Source: Pseudoruegeria sp. HB172150 | GTDB taxonomy: Bacteria; Pseudomonadota; Alphaproteobacteria; Rhodobacterales; Rhodobacteraceae | Direction of reading: 5' to 3' | DNA length: 64,000 bases | Assembly (NCBI RefSeq): GCF_013184805.1 | Contig: NZ_JAATNG010000001.1 | Location: 124,001-188,000 of the forward strand | Shown here: positions 1-8,805 of the stretch, one piece after another | Layout: the number at the start of each line of letters is the position of its first letter | Position numbering within the stretch: the stretch's first letter is position 1 | The notes under the pieces: generated by a model | The model's input: only the letters and a program-made list of their open reading frames with translations | Database searches by the model: none | Told to the model about the DNA's origin: nothing | Translations under genes and position numbers: made by a program

Positions 1-77
1 AACGCCCGTCCATTCCAGGCGCAAGCTTGTGATGCATTTCCCCCGCCGCTATTGGAGTTCGGCGAGGAGTGCTGCCG

Positions 78-1391
78 ATGCCGATAGTCCTGTCGACCAC
101 AGAGCCCGATTTCGAAGACCGTTTCGCCGCCTTCCTGTCGACGAAACGCGAGGACGCGCCCGACGTGGACGAGACCGTGCGCGCGATCATCGAGGATGTG
201 CGGGCCCGGGGCGACGCGGCGGTCATCGAGCTGACGGCGAAGTTCGACCGGCTGGAGCTTACGCCTGAAACGCTGGCGTTCTCGGCGGAAGAGATCGAGG
301 CGGAATGCGCGAAGGTGCCTGCGGCGGAGCGCGAGGCGCTGGAACTGGCCGCCGACCGGATCCGGGCCTATCACGCGCGGCAGATGCCAGAGGATGCAAG
401 CTGGACCGATGCGGCCGGCGCGACGCTTGGCTGGCGCTGGACGCCGGTGTCTGCGGCCGGGCTTTACGTGCCGGGGGGGCTGGCCTCTTACCCGTCGTCG
501 ATGCTGATGAACGCGATCCCGGCGCAGGTGGCCGGGGTGGAACGGCTGGCGATGTGTGCGCCGACACCGCGTGGCGCGGTCAATCCGCTGGTGCTGCTGG
601 CGGCGAAACTGTCGGGCGTCGAAGAGGTCTACCGGATCGGCGGCGCGCAGGCGATCGCGGCTCTGGCCTATGGGACAGAAACCATCGCGCCGGTCGACAA
701 GATCACCGGGCCGGGCAATGCCTTTGTCGCAGCGGCGAAGCGGCGGGTCTTCGGCAAGGTCGGCATCGACATGATTGCGGGGCCGTCCGAAATTCTGGTC
801 ATCGCGGACCGGCACAACGACCCGGACTGGATCGCCATCGACATGCTCAGCCAGGCCGAACATGACGAAAGTGCGCAGGCGATCCTTGTCACCGACGACG
901 CCGGGTTCGGGCAGGCTGTTGCGGCGGCGGTGGAAAAGCGGCTGCAGGTGCTGGAGCGGCGCGAGATCGCGGCCGCGTCCTGGCGCGATTTCGGCGCGGT
1001 CATCGTGACGCGCGATCTGGAGGAAGCGGCGGCGCTGTCTGACCGGGTGGCGCCCGAGCATCTGGAACTGTGCGTCGAGGATCCCGAAGCTCTGTCGCAG
1101 CGGATTCGCCACGCGGGCGCGATCTTTCTCGGGCAATGGACGCCGGAAGCCATCGGCGACTATGTCGGCGGGCCGAACCACGTGCTGCCGACGGCGCGGT
1201 CGGCGCGGTTCTCTTCCGGCCTTTCGGTAATGGATTTCGTCAAGCGTACGACGCTGGCGCGGATGACGCCCGAAGCCCTGCGCGCCATCGGCCCGGCGGC
1301 CGAGACACTGGCGCAATCGGAATCGCTGGAAGCGCACGGCCTGAGCGTGCGGGCGCGGCTGGAACGGCTGAACGAGGGGGCAGAGGGATGA
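78..1391 (+). CDS. hisD: Histidinol dehydrogenase
   Basis: Catalyses the last two steps of histidine synthesis, L-histidinol to L-histidine with two NAD+, as a cytosolic zinc enzyme. The 437-residue protein has the normal family length. The family's zinc ligands are all visible: Gln and His of SQAEHD, Asp of GDYVGGPNHVLPT and the C-terminal His of LEAHGLSVRA. The GPGNAFV and PEHLEL blocks are also conserved. I chose ATG 78 rather than the in-frame GTG at 69 because a GAGGAG ribosome site at 64-69 ends 8 bases before it and covers the GTG. The stop overlaps the next start as ATGA, so hisD leads a translationally coupled operon. Its own promoter is probably left of the window. Confidence 0.97.
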   Translation: MPIVLSTTEPDFEDRFAAFLSTKREDAPDVDETVRAIIEDVRARGDAAVIELTAKFDRLELTPETLAFSAEEIEAECAKVPAAEREALELAADRIRAYHARQMPEDASWTDAAGATLGWRWTPVSAAGLYVPGGLASYPSSMLMNAIPAQVAGVERLAMCAPTPRGAVNPLVLLAAKLSGVEEVYRIGGAQAIAALAYGTETIAPVDKITGPGNAFVAAAKRRVFGKVGIDMIAGPSEILVIADRHNDPDWIAIDMLSQAEHDESAQAILVTDDAGFGQAVAAAVEKRLQVLERREIAAASWRDFGAVIVTRDLEEAAALSDRVAPEHLELCVEDPEALSQRIRHAGAIFLGQWTPEAIGDYVGGPNHVLPTARSARFSSGLSVMDFVKRTTLARMTPEALRAIGPAAETLAQSESLEAHGLSVRARLERLNEGAEG

Positions 1392-1876
1392 CCGACGCCA
1401 CCATGGACCTCCGCTCCGTCACCATCGATGACAGCGGGCTGCCGGCGCCGACGCCGGAGATCGAGCAGGAACGCAAGGTCGCGATCTTCGACCTGCTGGA
1501 GGACAATTCCTTTCGCCTGCCGGATCGCGACGGGCGCGAGGTGCCGCCGCCGCCCTATGATCTGGAGCTGTGCATCCGCGAGCGGCGTCTGGTCTTCGAC
1601 CTGAAGGGCAACAAGGGGCAGGTTGCCGAATTTCATCTGTCGCTGGGTCCTTTCCGGCAGGCGGTGAAGGATTATTTCCAGATCTGCGAAAGCTATTTCG
1701 ACGCGGTCAAGCGCCTGCCGCCAAGCCAGATCGAGGCCATCGACATGGCCCGCCGCGGCATCCACAACGAGGGCGCGCGCATCCTTCAGGAGCGGCTGGA
1801 GGGCAAGGCCGACGTCGACATCGACACGGCGCGGCGGCTGTTCACCCTGATCTGCGTGCTGCACTGGGGCGGGTGA
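1388..1876 (+). CDS. UPF0262 family protein
   Basis: A 162-residue protein of the alphaproteobacterial UPF0262 family, whose function is unknown. It is soluble, acidic and mostly helical, with the conserved stretches YDLELCIRERRLVFDL near the middle, AEFHLSLGPFRQAVKDYF after it, and a C-terminal AIDMARRGIHNEGA segment. It starts inside the hisD stop (ATGA) and is followed after 7 bases by a low-Mr phosphatase. This gene order is, from general knowledge, typical of Rhodobacteraceae, so the three are probably co-expressed. Only the family name is supported. Confidence 0.9.
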   Translation: MTDATMDLRSVTIDDSGLPAPTPEIEQERKVAIFDLLEDNSFRLPDRDGREVPPPPYDLELCIRERRLVFDLKGNKGQVAEFHLSLGPFRQAVKDYFQICESYFDAVKRLPPSQIEAIDMARRGIHNEGARILQERLEGKADVDIDTARRLFTLICVLHWGG

Positions 1877-1883
1877 ACGCGCG

Positions 1884-2345
1884 ATGACCCGGCTCCCCTC
1901 CTCGGTGTTGTTCTGCTGCGACCACAACGCCGTGCGGTCGCCGATGGCCGAGGGGCTGATGAAGAAGCTTTACGGGCAGGACTGCTACGTACAGTCAGCC
2001 GGGGTCCGAAACGACCTGGAGATCGATGGTTTCGCTGTCGCCGTATGCCAGGAGCTGGGCGTGGAACTGTCGCGCCACCGGTCGCGCAGTTTCGAGGAAA
2101 TGAAGGAGTGGGGTGACGACCTGTCGAGCTTCGACCTGATCGTCGCGCTGTCGCCGGCCAGTCAGCGGCTGGCGCTGGAGATGACCCGGCTTTACCATCA
2201 GGACGTGGAATACTGGCCGATCATGGACCCGACGGGACTGGGCACGAAGCGCGAGGAAAAGCTGGTGTCCTACCGGCAGACGCGCGACCAGATCCTGAAG
2301 CGGATGCAGGAACGCTTCGGACCGGGGAAGGCGGAGGGCGAGTGA
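1884..2345 (+). CDS. Low molecular weight phosphotyrosine protein phosphatase / arsenate-reductase-like
   Basis: A 153-residue protein with the low-Mr phosphatase fold. The signature C-x5-R-S is present near the N terminus as C12-DHNAV-R18-S19, and a DPTG element further on supplies the likely general-acid Asp. The family removes phosphate from tyrosyl proteins or small molecules, and relatives reduce arsenate. I see no sign of the arsenate-specific cysteine pair, so phosphatase is the better guess. It follows the UPF0262 gene by 7 bases, with the ribosome site inside that gene's end, and belongs to the hisD operon. The substrate cannot be deduced. Confidence 0.85.
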   Translation: MTRLPSSVLFCCDHNAVRSPMAEGLMKKLYGQDCYVQSAGVRNDLEIDGFAVAVCQELGVELSRHRSRSFEEMKEWGDDLSSFDLIVALSPASQRLALEMTRLYHQDVEYWPIMDPTGLGTKREEKLVSYRQTRDQILKRMQERFGPGKAEGE

Positions 2346-2357
2346 GATCGTATTTCA

Positions 2358-2945
2358 ATGCCGATTGAAATAAAGACACTCACGGGAGTAGCGGTCGATA
2401 GCGTGCTGGACGATCTCGCGCGGCTGCGGATCGAGGTGTTCCGGGCCTGGCCCTATCTTTACGACGGCGATCTGGCCTACGAAAAGCGATACATGGCGAG
2501 CTATGCCGACAGCGCGGATGCGATCCTGGTTGGGGCGTTCGACGGCGCGCGGCTGGTCGGCGCCGCGACCGGTACGCCGATGGAGGATCACGCGGACCAG
2601 TTCGCCGAGCCCTTCGCGGCACGCGGCCTGACATTGACCGACATCTTCTATTGCGCGGAAAGCGTGCTGCTGCCCGGCTGGCGCGGGCAGGGGATCGGGC
2701 ACGCCTTTTTCGATGCGCGTGAGGCGCATGCGCGGGCGCTGGGGCGACGGTACAGCGTGTTCTGCGGCGTGGTGCGGCCCGGCGATCACCCGATGCGGCC
2801 CGCGGACTACCGTCCGCTCGACGGGTTCTGGCACAAGCGGGGTTACGCACCGATACAGGGTGCCATCGCCCGGTTTTCGTGGAAGGATGTGGGCGACGCG
2901 GCAGAGACCGAGAAGCCGCTGCAGATGTGGATGCGAGACTTATGA
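2358..2945 (+). CDS. GNAT family N-acetyltransferase
   Basis: A 195-residue acyltransferase of the GNAT superfamily, expected to move acetyl from acetyl-CoA to an amine. The acetyl-CoA pyrophosphate-binding motif A is clear around residues 105-125 as LLPGWRGQGIGHAFF (Q/R-x-x-G-x-G/A type), following a beta-strand YCAESVLL. The C-terminal part contains an unusually Pro/Arg-rich stretch (RPADYRPLDGFWHKRGY). The stop overlaps the start of the following carbon-nitrogen hydrolase as ATGA, so the two are translationally coupled and may act on the same small amine or amide. Substrate unknown. Confidence 0.88.
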   Translation: MPIEIKTLTGVAVDSVLDDLARLRIEVFRAWPYLYDGDLAYEKRYMASYADSADAILVGAFDGARLVGAATGTPMEDHADQFAEPFAARGLTLTDIFYCAESVLLPGWRGQGIGHAFFDAREAHARALGRRYSVFCGVVRPGDHPMRPADYRPLDGFWHKRGYAPIQGAIARFSWKDVGDAAETEKPLQMWMRDL

Positions 2946-3814
2946 AGATTGCGACGGCGGCCTACCCGGCGGACTGGTTCGGCGAATGGGCCGATTACGA
3001 GAAGAAGCTGACCGCCTGGGTGACGGAGGCGGTCGGGGCAGGGGCCGATCTGCTGGTTTTCCCCGAGTATGGCGCGATGGAGCTGGTGTCGCTGGCGGGC
3101 GAGGGCGTGGGGATGGACCTTGAAGCTTCGGCGCGGGCGGTCTCGGACCTGATCCCGCAGGCCGACGAGCTGCATGCGAGGCTGGCGGCGGAGCATGGCG
3201 TGCATATCCTGGCCGGGAGCGGCCCGGTGATGACGGGCGAGCGGCCGGTCAACCGGGCGCGGTTCTTTGGGCCCGAAGGCATGCTGGGCTATCAGGACAA
3301 GCAGATCATGACGCGCTACGAGCGCGAGATCTGGGACGTGCGGCCGGGCGATCCGCTGACGCTGTTCGACACGCCGCTGGGGCGGATCGGCATCCTGATC
3401 TGCTATGACAGCGAGTTTCCCCTTCTGGGGCGGGCGCTGGTCGATGCGGGTGCCGAGATCCTGCTGGTGCCGTCGCAGACCGAGCGGCTGTCGGGTTATT
3501 CGCGCGTGAGGATCGGCGCGATGGCGCGGGCGCTGGAGAATCAGTGCGTCGCCGTGCATTCGCCGACGGTCGGGGCGGTGGAGTGGTGCGAGGTGCTAGA
3601 TACGAGTACCGGCGCGGCGGCGGTCTATGGCCCGCCGGATCTGGGCTTTCCCGATACCGGGGTGATCGCGCAGGGGGACCTGAACGTGCCGGGCTGGGTC
3701 TATGCGGATGTCGATATCTCTGCCGTGGCCCGTGTCCGCGCCGAGGGGCGGGTCTTTAACCACGCCGACTGGGCGCTGCAGGACGCCCCGTCAAAAAACG
3801 TCAAGTTTGGCTGA
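2942..3814 (+). CDS. Carbon-nitrogen hydrolase (nitrilase superfamily)
   Basis: A 290-residue cytosolic amidase of the nitrilase/cyanide hydratase superfamily. The complete Glu-Lys-Cys triad is visible: E42 in VFPEYG, K120 in YQDKQIMTRYE and C154 in LICYDSEFP. Length and motif spacing match omega-amidase or N-carbamoyl-hydrolase type members, which hydrolyse small linear amides. The ATG overlaps the upstream GNAT stop as ATGA. An amine acetyltransferase coupled to an amide hydrolase is a recurrent pair, but the compound is not evident. Confidence 0.9.
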   Translation: MKIATAAYPADWFGEWADYEKKLTAWVTEAVGAGADLLVFPEYGAMELVSLAGEGVGMDLEASARAVSDLIPQADELHARLAAEHGVHILAGSGPVMTGERPVNRARFFGPEGMLGYQDKQIMTRYEREIWDVRPGDPLTLFDTPLGRIGILICYDSEFPLLGRALVDAGAEILLVPSQTERLSGYSRVRIGAMARALENQCVAVHSPTVGAVEWCEVLDTSTGAAAVYGPPDLGFPDTGVIAQGDLNVPGWVYADVDISAVARVRAEGRVFNHADWALQDAPSKNVKFG

Positions 3815-3864
3815 GCAAGCGCCTGAGAACTTGAATATCGCCGCGAAAGAGCGCATTTAAGCGG

Positions 3865-3883
3865 CGCCCGCATGGGGCGGGCG
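3865..3883 (+). promoter_or_regulatory. GC-rich hairpin just before infA
   Basis: A perfect 7-bp inverted repeat, CGCCCGC / GCGGGCG, with a 5-base loop. It ends 7 bases before the GGAG ribosome site of infA. No T-run follows, so it is more likely a 5'-leader structure than a terminator, though it may also reduce read-through from the upstream hydrolase gene. Confidence 0.45.
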
Positions 3884-3899
3884 TGAATATGGAGTGACC

Positions 3900-4118
3900 A
3901 TGGCCAAGGAAGAACTGCTCGAATTTCCCGGCGTCGTGAAGGAACTCCTGCCGAATGCGACGTTCAGGGTCGAGCTGGAAAACGGCCATGAGATCATCGC
4001 ACATACGGCAGGAAAGATGCGCAAGAACCGGATCCGGGTGCTTGCCGGCGACAAGGTGCAGGTCGAGATGACGCCCTACGACCTGACCAAGGGCCGTATC
4101 AACTATCGGTTCAAGTAG
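3900..4118 (+). CDS. infA: Translation initiation factor IF-1
   Basis: A 72-residue protein, exactly the usual IF-1 length, forming a single S1-type OB fold that binds the 30S A site during initiation. It begins [13 protein letters not shown] and keeps the hallmark segments [22 protein letters not shown] and [12 protein letters not shown] 3900 is preferred over the in-frame GTG at 3894 because GGAG at 3891-3894 then serves as the ribosome site and MAKEE is the family's normal N terminus. A GC hairpin precedes it; maf follows after about 160 bases. Confidence 0.98.
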   Translation: MAKEELLEFPGVVKELLPNATFRVELENGHEIIAHTAGKMRKNRIRVLAGDKVQVEMTPYDLTKGRINYRFK

Positions 4119-4282
4119 ACCGGCGTGATGCTGCGGCGGATGGTTCGGACCGTTGTGCGGTCCGGCGCGGCGGGGGGCTTTGCACCCGCCGTCCATCGTG
4201 TTTGTGCCGATGGCGTACTCGTTGCGGCCCCCCGGGATGTTTTCAGCCGGAGGAAGCGGGCGGACTCGCCTTTCAGCTTCCA

Positions 4283-4867
4283 ATGCCTGCGATGCGGCTG
4301 ATCCTGGGATCGGGCAGCCCGCGGCGGCGGGAGCTGCTGGGGCAGCTGGGCATCGTACCTGACGCGGTGACGCCGCCGGATGTGGACGAGACGCCATTGC
4401 CCGGAGAGTTGCCGCGCGACTATTGCCGGAGGATCACCGCCGCGAAGGCGGAGGCGGTCGAGGGCGGGCCGGAGGATGTGATACTCTGCGCCGATACGAC
4501 GGTGGCGCTGGGCCGCCGCATCCTGGGCAAGCCCGCGGATGCGGGCGAGGCGGCGGAATTCCTGTATGCTATGTCCGGACGGCGGCATCGCGTGATCACC
4601 GCGGTGGCGGTGAAGCGCGGTGCGCGGATCTGGGAGCGGGACGTTGTGGCGCAGGTGCGGATGAAGCGGCTGTCGGATACCGAGGTGAACGGTTACCTCG
4701 CGACCGGCGACTGGGAAGGCAAGGCGGGCGCCTATGCCATCCAGGGGCCGGCGGGCGCATTCATCCCGTGGATCCAGGGCTCCTACACAGCCATTGTCGG
4801 CCTGCCGGTTTTCGAGACCGCGCAGCTGTTGCAGGCGGCCGGCTGGCCGGTCTGGGGGCAGGGATGA
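4283..4867 (+). CDS. maf: Maf family nucleoside triphosphate pyrophosphatase
   Basis: A 194-residue Maf/HAM1-fold enzyme that hydrolyses non-canonical or pyrimidine NTPs such as dTTP/UTP to monophosphate and pyrophosphate, a house-cleaning role linked to septum formation. The N-terminal [11 protein letters not shown] phosphate-binding motif, the CADTTVALG block with its catalytic acid, and [13 protein letters not shown] near the C terminus are all present. The start may be ATG 4283 or ATG 4292; neither has a close strong ribosome site, and a GGAGGA about 30 bases upstream is too distant. The stop overlaps the next gene as ATGA. Confidence 0.92.
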   Translation: MPAMRLILGSGSPRRRELLGQLGIVPDAVTPPDVDETPLPGELPRDYCRRITAAKAEAVEGGPEDVILCADTTVALGRRILGKPADAGEAAEFLYAMSGRRHRVITAVAVKRGARIWERDVVAQVRMKRLSDTEVNGYLATGDWEGKAGAYAIQGPAGAFIPWIQGSYTAIVGLPVFETAQLLQAAGWPVWGQG

Positions 4868-5889
4868 AAGGCAGCGTGATCGCCCTTGGCGAATGGCGCG
4901 GACGGGGCGCCGCGGCGCGGCTGGTCGACGGGCAGCTCGACGACCTGTTGATCGATCCGCCCGACGACACGCCGCGCCCCGGCGCCATCTACCGCGCCAT
5001 CGCCGACCGGCCGATGAAGGGGCAGGGCGGCGTGACGGTGAAACTGTCCGGCGGCCAGCGTGGGTTCCTGCGCCAGTCCAAGGGCTTGCGGCCCGGGCAA
5101 TCGCTGCTGGTGCAGATCGGGACCTATGCCGAGCCGGGCAAGGCGGTGCCGGTGGCGACGCGGCTGCTGTTCAAGAGCCGGTTCGCCATCGTGACGCCCG
5201 ATGCTCCGGGCGTGAACGTCTCGCGCCAGATCAAGGACCCCGAAGAACGCGCCGCGCTGGAGGCGCTGGCCGTCGGCATGGTGCCTGAAGGAACGGGGCT
5301 GATCCTGCGGTCCGAAGCGGCGGGGATGCCCGACGATGTCGTGGCCGGCGACATCCGCACGATGACGGATCTGTCGCAGGCCATCCTGGGCGATGCGGAG
5401 GGCCGGGAGCCCGAGCTGCTGCTCGACGGGCCCGACGCCCACCAGACAGCCCTGCGCGACTGGCCGGAACCAGAGCTTCTGGCGGACGGTCCTACCGCGT
5501 TTGCCGACCACAGCATCGACGACCTGATCGAGGCGGCGCTGTCGCCGCGGCTGCCGCTGTCGGGCGGCGCCATCGCCTATGTCGAAGCGACCCGCGCGCT
5601 GGTGGCGGTGGATGTGAACACCGGTGGCGATACCTCTGCCGCGGCGGGATTGAAGGCCAATCTCGCGCTGATCCGCGCCCTGCCGCGGGCCCTGCGCTGC
5701 CGCGGTCTTGGCGGCCAGATCACGGTGGATTTCGCGCCGCTGCCGAAACGCGACCGCCGTCAGGTGGAAACCGCGCTGAAGGCCGCGTTCCGGGCCGATC
5801 CGGTGGAAACCATGCTTGCCGGCTGGACGCCGCTTGGCCATTTCGAACTGCAGCGCAAGCGCGAGCGCGCGCCGCTGGACTGGCGCTGA
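4864..5889 (+). CDS. rng: Short ribonuclease E/G family protein
   Basis: A 341-residue endoribonuclease of the RNase E/G family, involved in rRNA maturation and mRNA decay. The catalytic centre is recognisable: VAVDVNTGG and, about 45 residues later, [12 protein letters not shown] carry the two metal-binding Asp. The N-terminal part (about residues 30-110) covers the S1/5'-sensor region. It is much shorter than RNase E and lacks the CPxCxGxG zinc link that joins dimers in the long enzymes; the only Cys lies in ALRCRG. It follows maf by ATGA overlap, a common alphaproteobacterial order. No yacG-like zinc protein follows in the roughly 100 bases before the tRNA. Confidence 0.87.
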   Translation: MKGSVIALGEWRGRGAAARLVDGQLDDLLIDPPDDTPRPGAIYRAIADRPMKGQGGVTVKLSGGQRGFLRQSKGLRPGQSLLVQIGTYAEPGKAVPVATRLLFKSRFAIVTPDAPGVNVSRQIKDPEERAALEALAVGMVPEGTGLILRSEAAGMPDDVVAGDIRTMTDLSQAILGDAEGREPELLLDGPDAHQTALRDWPEPELLADGPTAFADHSIDDLIEAALSPRLPLSGGAIAYVEATRALVAVDVNTGGDTSAAAGLKANLALIRALPRALRCRGLGGQITVDFAPLPKRDRRQVETALKAAFRADPVETMLAGWTPLGHFELQRKRERAPLDWR

Positions 5890-5991
5890 AACGACGCGGC
5901 GGCGCGGCCGTGAAAAATCCCGCGATGCCACTGGACAGTGCCGGAAAGCAGCTATAAACAGCGCCGACCCGAGCGGATGCCGCTCACCCGT

Positions 5992-6066
5992 GCCCGGGTA
6001 GCTCAGGGGTAGAGCAGTGGATTGAAAATCCTCGTGTCGGTGGTTCGATTCCGCCCCCGGGCACCA
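5992..6066 (+). tRNA. tRNA-Phe (anticodon GAA)
   Basis: A 75-base cloverleaf reads directly from the sequence: acceptor GCCCGGG pairing with CCCGGGC, D arm GCTC/GAGC, a 7-base anticodon loop TTGAAAA with GAA at 34-36, and T arm GGTGG/CCGCC around TTCGATT. The CCA end is encoded. The anticodon stem has one T-T mismatch at 28-42, as read here. It stands downstream of the RNase E/G gene, and no integrase or duplicated 3' end is visible nearby. Confidence 0.96.
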
Positions 6067-6547
6067 CAAGCTTCCAGTCCAAGAAGTCAGCCACCCGGAT
6101 GGAAACGCTGTCACACCCGTTAACGTGCCTTCGAATGTGCGACACATTTTTATGTTTTCGTTTCGACGTCATGCGCTTCGGGGCGGTTTTTGGGAGAGTC
6201 TGTTGACCCGCCGCGCGTGCATATCGTGTCACCTTTTCCAAGGTATAGCGTCAGGTGATCGCCAGGAACTTGAACTCGGTGCATCCCCATTCAAAAACGG
6301 TTCGCCGCGGCAGCCTTTTTTGAAGTGACTGATGTGAGCGTCACAAGTGCGCTTCATCCCGGATTTTGCGGAAGGTCCTTCGTGCGCTTTTTCCGTCCCG
6401 GCAGAGGTATTGAGAAACCGCGCAAGCCGTAGAGTTTCTGCTCGTGCCGGATCTGGCACAGTTTGTTGCGTTCGGTCGGAACTGATGGGTGCGTTCATCC
6501 AGATGGTAGGGAATTTCCACGCATGGAGGCCGGGTGATTGACCCGAG
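6067..6547. other. Non-coding gap after tRNA-Phe
   Basis: About 480 bases without a convincing gene; the region is visibly more A/T-rich than its surroundings. Its most structured part is an imperfect inverted repeat at 6290-6324: TTCAAAAACGGTT pairs with AGCCTTTTTTGAA, with a GCCGCGGC palindrome inside. This could be the tail of a small RNA or a two-way terminator. Short frames across the region show no family resemblance. Confidence 0.5.
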
Positions 6548-8284
6548 TTAGCTGGATCGGACCGGGTAGGCCGTATCTGCCTCCTTCGACGACACCCATT
6601 GTCTTTCGATCAGGCGGCGGACGACGGGGGTGCCCGGCCCGCGATGGAGCAGGCGAAGGTTGTCGAAGACCTCCGCGTCGGCGGCTGTCCGTCGCTGATT
6701 GTGGCGGATGTAATCGCCCCATGTCGCGACGTGATAGGACTCGCTCCATTGTTCGGGGCGTTCGATGTCGCGCAGCAGGACCCACTGTTTTGCTCCGTCG
6801 CGGATCCGGATGCGCCGGCGCCGGGCCATGAGCTGCAGAAACGCCTCGGTGTCCCCGGTATCGATCAGGTATTCGACGACCACCATGATCGGGCCGGCCT
6901 TGTAGGTCAGGCCGAGTTTGGCTTCGGGCGTCCGGAAACGGTTCAGAGGTTCGAGGTTGGCCGTACTGACCGACGGCAGCGGTTTCCACAGCCCGATCAG
7001 TGCCCCGAGGGCCAGCACCAGCGCCGCCGCGAGGAAGGTCGCCGTCAGTCCGGCGGTTTCGGCGGCCCAGCCCCAGAGCAGGCTTCCCAGGGCCATGCCG
7101 CCGAATGCGCCCGCCTGATAGATCGACATCACGCGGCCGACGACCCACCGGGGCGAGAAGAGCTGTGTCGAGGAATTCAGGATGGACAGCACCAGCACCC
7201 AGCCGCACCCCGACAGCAGCAGGGCCGGCGCGCAGATCCAGGGGCTTGCCGAGAGCGCCAGTGTCAGGGTTCCGATGGCCGAGCCGATGAATCCCAGCCG
7301 GGCGACACCCTCGTTTTCGAAGCGCCGGCGCAGGGGCCGGTTTATCGCCGCGGCCACGACCGCGCCTGCACCGAAGAAGGCAAGCATCAGACCGAAAGTA
7401 TTGGCGGTGCCTTCCAGAGTATCCCGCACAAGGACGGGCAGAAGCGCGGGGGTGACGATCGCCGACGATCCGAACAGCAGCGCGCGGAAGATCAGGCGCT
7501 GCAGGTCGGGCGACATGCTGGTGTATCGCAGGCCCCCGGATATCGCGCCCGCGAAGCTCTCGCGCGGTAGCGGGCGTTCGGTCGCAGGCGGGTTCCAGGC
7601 CTTCAATGCGAAGATGATGCCAATGAAGCTGGCGGCGTTCACCGCGAAGGCCCAGGCGGCGCCGGCCGTGGCGACGATGAGCCCGCCCAATGCCGGGCCC
7701 AGGCTGCGCATCCCGTTGTAGCCCATGGCGTTGAGGGTGACGGCCTGGGGAATGTCGTCTCGCGGGACGATATCGCCGACGGAGGCCTGCCATGACGGGG
7801 CATTCAGCGCGCCGCCGCAGCCGATCAGGAAGGTGAAGCCAAGCAGCGACCAGGGGGACAGGACGCCCGCAAAGGCCAGAACGGTCAGGGCGACCGAGAC
7901 GGCGAACATGGTGCACTGCGCCGTCAGCATGACCTTGCGGCGGTCGAAATTGTCGGCGACCACCCCCGCGAACAGCGAGAAGACCGTCTGCGGAAGCCAG
8001 ACGGCGGCTTGCACCAGGGCGACCATGCCTTCGGATGAGGTGAGCGACACCATCAGCCACGCGGCGCCGACCATCTGCACCTGCGTGCCGAAATGCGACA
8101 TCACCGACGCGATCCAGAGCGACCGGAACGTGCGGACGCGGAAGGGCGAGGAGGATGAACCGGGGCCCGCGGTCACGTAGGGAGCCTTTTTCCGGCCCGA
8201 CGGGGACACGGGCGTGGTGCGCGAAGACGTCGCTGCCGCGCGGAGGTCGCATGCGTGCTGTGTGGTCCCAAGGCTCGTTCCCAT
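6548..8284 (-). CDS. MFS exporter (EntS/MFS_3-like) with C-terminal ABM-like domain
   Basis: A 578-residue major facilitator. The first about 430 residues hold around 12 membrane helices, with the loop 2-3 signature appearing as GVVADNFDRRKVM. This layout fits the EntS-like MFS_3 group of drug or siderophore exporters. The last about 130 residues are soluble and contain an antibiotic-monooxygenase-like (dabb) segment (MVVVEYLIDTGDTEAF, GDYIRHNQRR). That extension is known in this MFS subgroup; its role is not established. The first 36 residues look non-conserved and lack a strong ribosome site; GTG 8176 just before TAGPGSSSS is a plausible shorter start. It is divergent from a LysR gene about 520 bases away. 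Confidence 0.85.
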   Translation of the reverse strand: MGTSLGTTQHACDLRAAATSSRTTPVSPSGRKKAPYVTAGPGSSSSPFRVRTFRSLWIASVMSHFGTQVQMVGAAWLMVSLTSSEGMVALVQAAVWLPQTVFSLFAGVVADNFDRRKVMLTAQCTMFAVSVALTVLAFAGVLSPWSLLGFTFLIGCGGALNAPSWQASVGDIVPRDDIPQAVTLNAMGYNGMRSLGPALGGLIVATAGAAWAFAVNAASFIGIIFALKAWNPPATERPLPRESFAGAISGGLRYTSMSPDLQRLIFRALLFGSSAIVTPALLPVLVRDTLEGTANTFGLMLAFFGAGAVVAAAINRPLRRRFENEGVARLGFIGSAIGTLTLALSASPWICAPALLLSGCGWVLVLSILNSSTQLFSPRWVVGRVMSIYQAGAFGGMALGSLLWGWAAETAGLTATFLAAALVLALGALIGLWKPLPSVSTANLEPLNRFRTPEAKLGLTYKAGPIMVVVEYLIDTGDTEAFLQLMARRRRIRIRDGAKQWVLLRDIERPEQWSESYHVATWGDYIRHNQRRTAADAEVFDNLRLLHRGPGTPVVRRLIERQWVSSKEADTAYPVRSS

Positions 8285-8805
8285 CCGGTTGCGACGCCGA
8301 GCCTACGACTGTCGCAGCGGGGAGACTTGTGAGTAAAGCTTCCAGGTCACCGCGTGAAACTCACCCTCGGGGATCGACAGGCCCGCGGCCGGACTTCTGT
8401 TTCGACGGCCATGCTGACAGTCGCGATCGCGCCGTGGGGTTATAAGGCTTACGAGGAAAGCCACACCGGCGTGGACCGGGCGGACCCGGCGGCGCGGATG
8501 GCAACGGGAGTGTGCGATTATCTGGTGTGAACGAAACGACGGATAACCGTCGGGATCCGCCGCAGTCCCCGGAAACTGCGGGCCTATTTTCAGTTTGGAT
8601 TTGCATAAAGTGCAAATTGACCGTAGCTTTTCTGTGAGTTTTTCTTGGGACGCGCGGCCCCTTCTTACATTCGGACGACCGGATTTCCGGCGTCCGATTG
8701 GTGCCGATCCGGTTCCCGGAGAAGCGGCTTCGAAGAGGATCGAGGCAGGGGGCTCCGGTGCTTGGCGAATGATGCAATCGGCCACGACCGGGATGGGAGG
8801 AAAAC
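8285..8805. other. Divergent intergenic region, MFS / LysR
   Basis: About 520 bases between two outward-facing genes. I find no credible small gene. It holds a LysR-box-like inverted repeat at 8601-8615 and a GGGAGGAAAA ribosome site before the LysR ATG. A/T content rises around 8585-8660, where promoters are likeliest. Confidence 0.5.
8601..8615. promoter_or_regulatory. Candidate LysR box (T-N11-A)
   Basis: TTGCA-TAAAG-TGCAA is a perfect 5+5 inverted repeat with the T-N11-A geometry typical of LysR operators; flanking A and T extend the arms to 7 bp. It lies about 190 bases upstream of the LysR gene and would suit autoregulation or control of a divergent promoter. No experimental support is available. 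Confidence 0.5.

Noticed and set aside
5890-5991. A yacG gene between RNase E/G and tRNA-Phe
   Set aside because: The gap is only about 100 bases and contains no CxxC-type zinc motif.
4783-6147. Minus-strand 454-residue open frame
   Set aside because: It runs opposite the RNase E/G gene and the tRNA, has His/Arg/Gln-rich shadow composition and no recognisable domain.
5984-6241. Minus-strand 85-residue frame ending in VVPGGGIEPPTRGFSIHC-type sequence
   Set aside because: It is the antisense translation of tRNA-Phe, a well-known source of spurious proteins.
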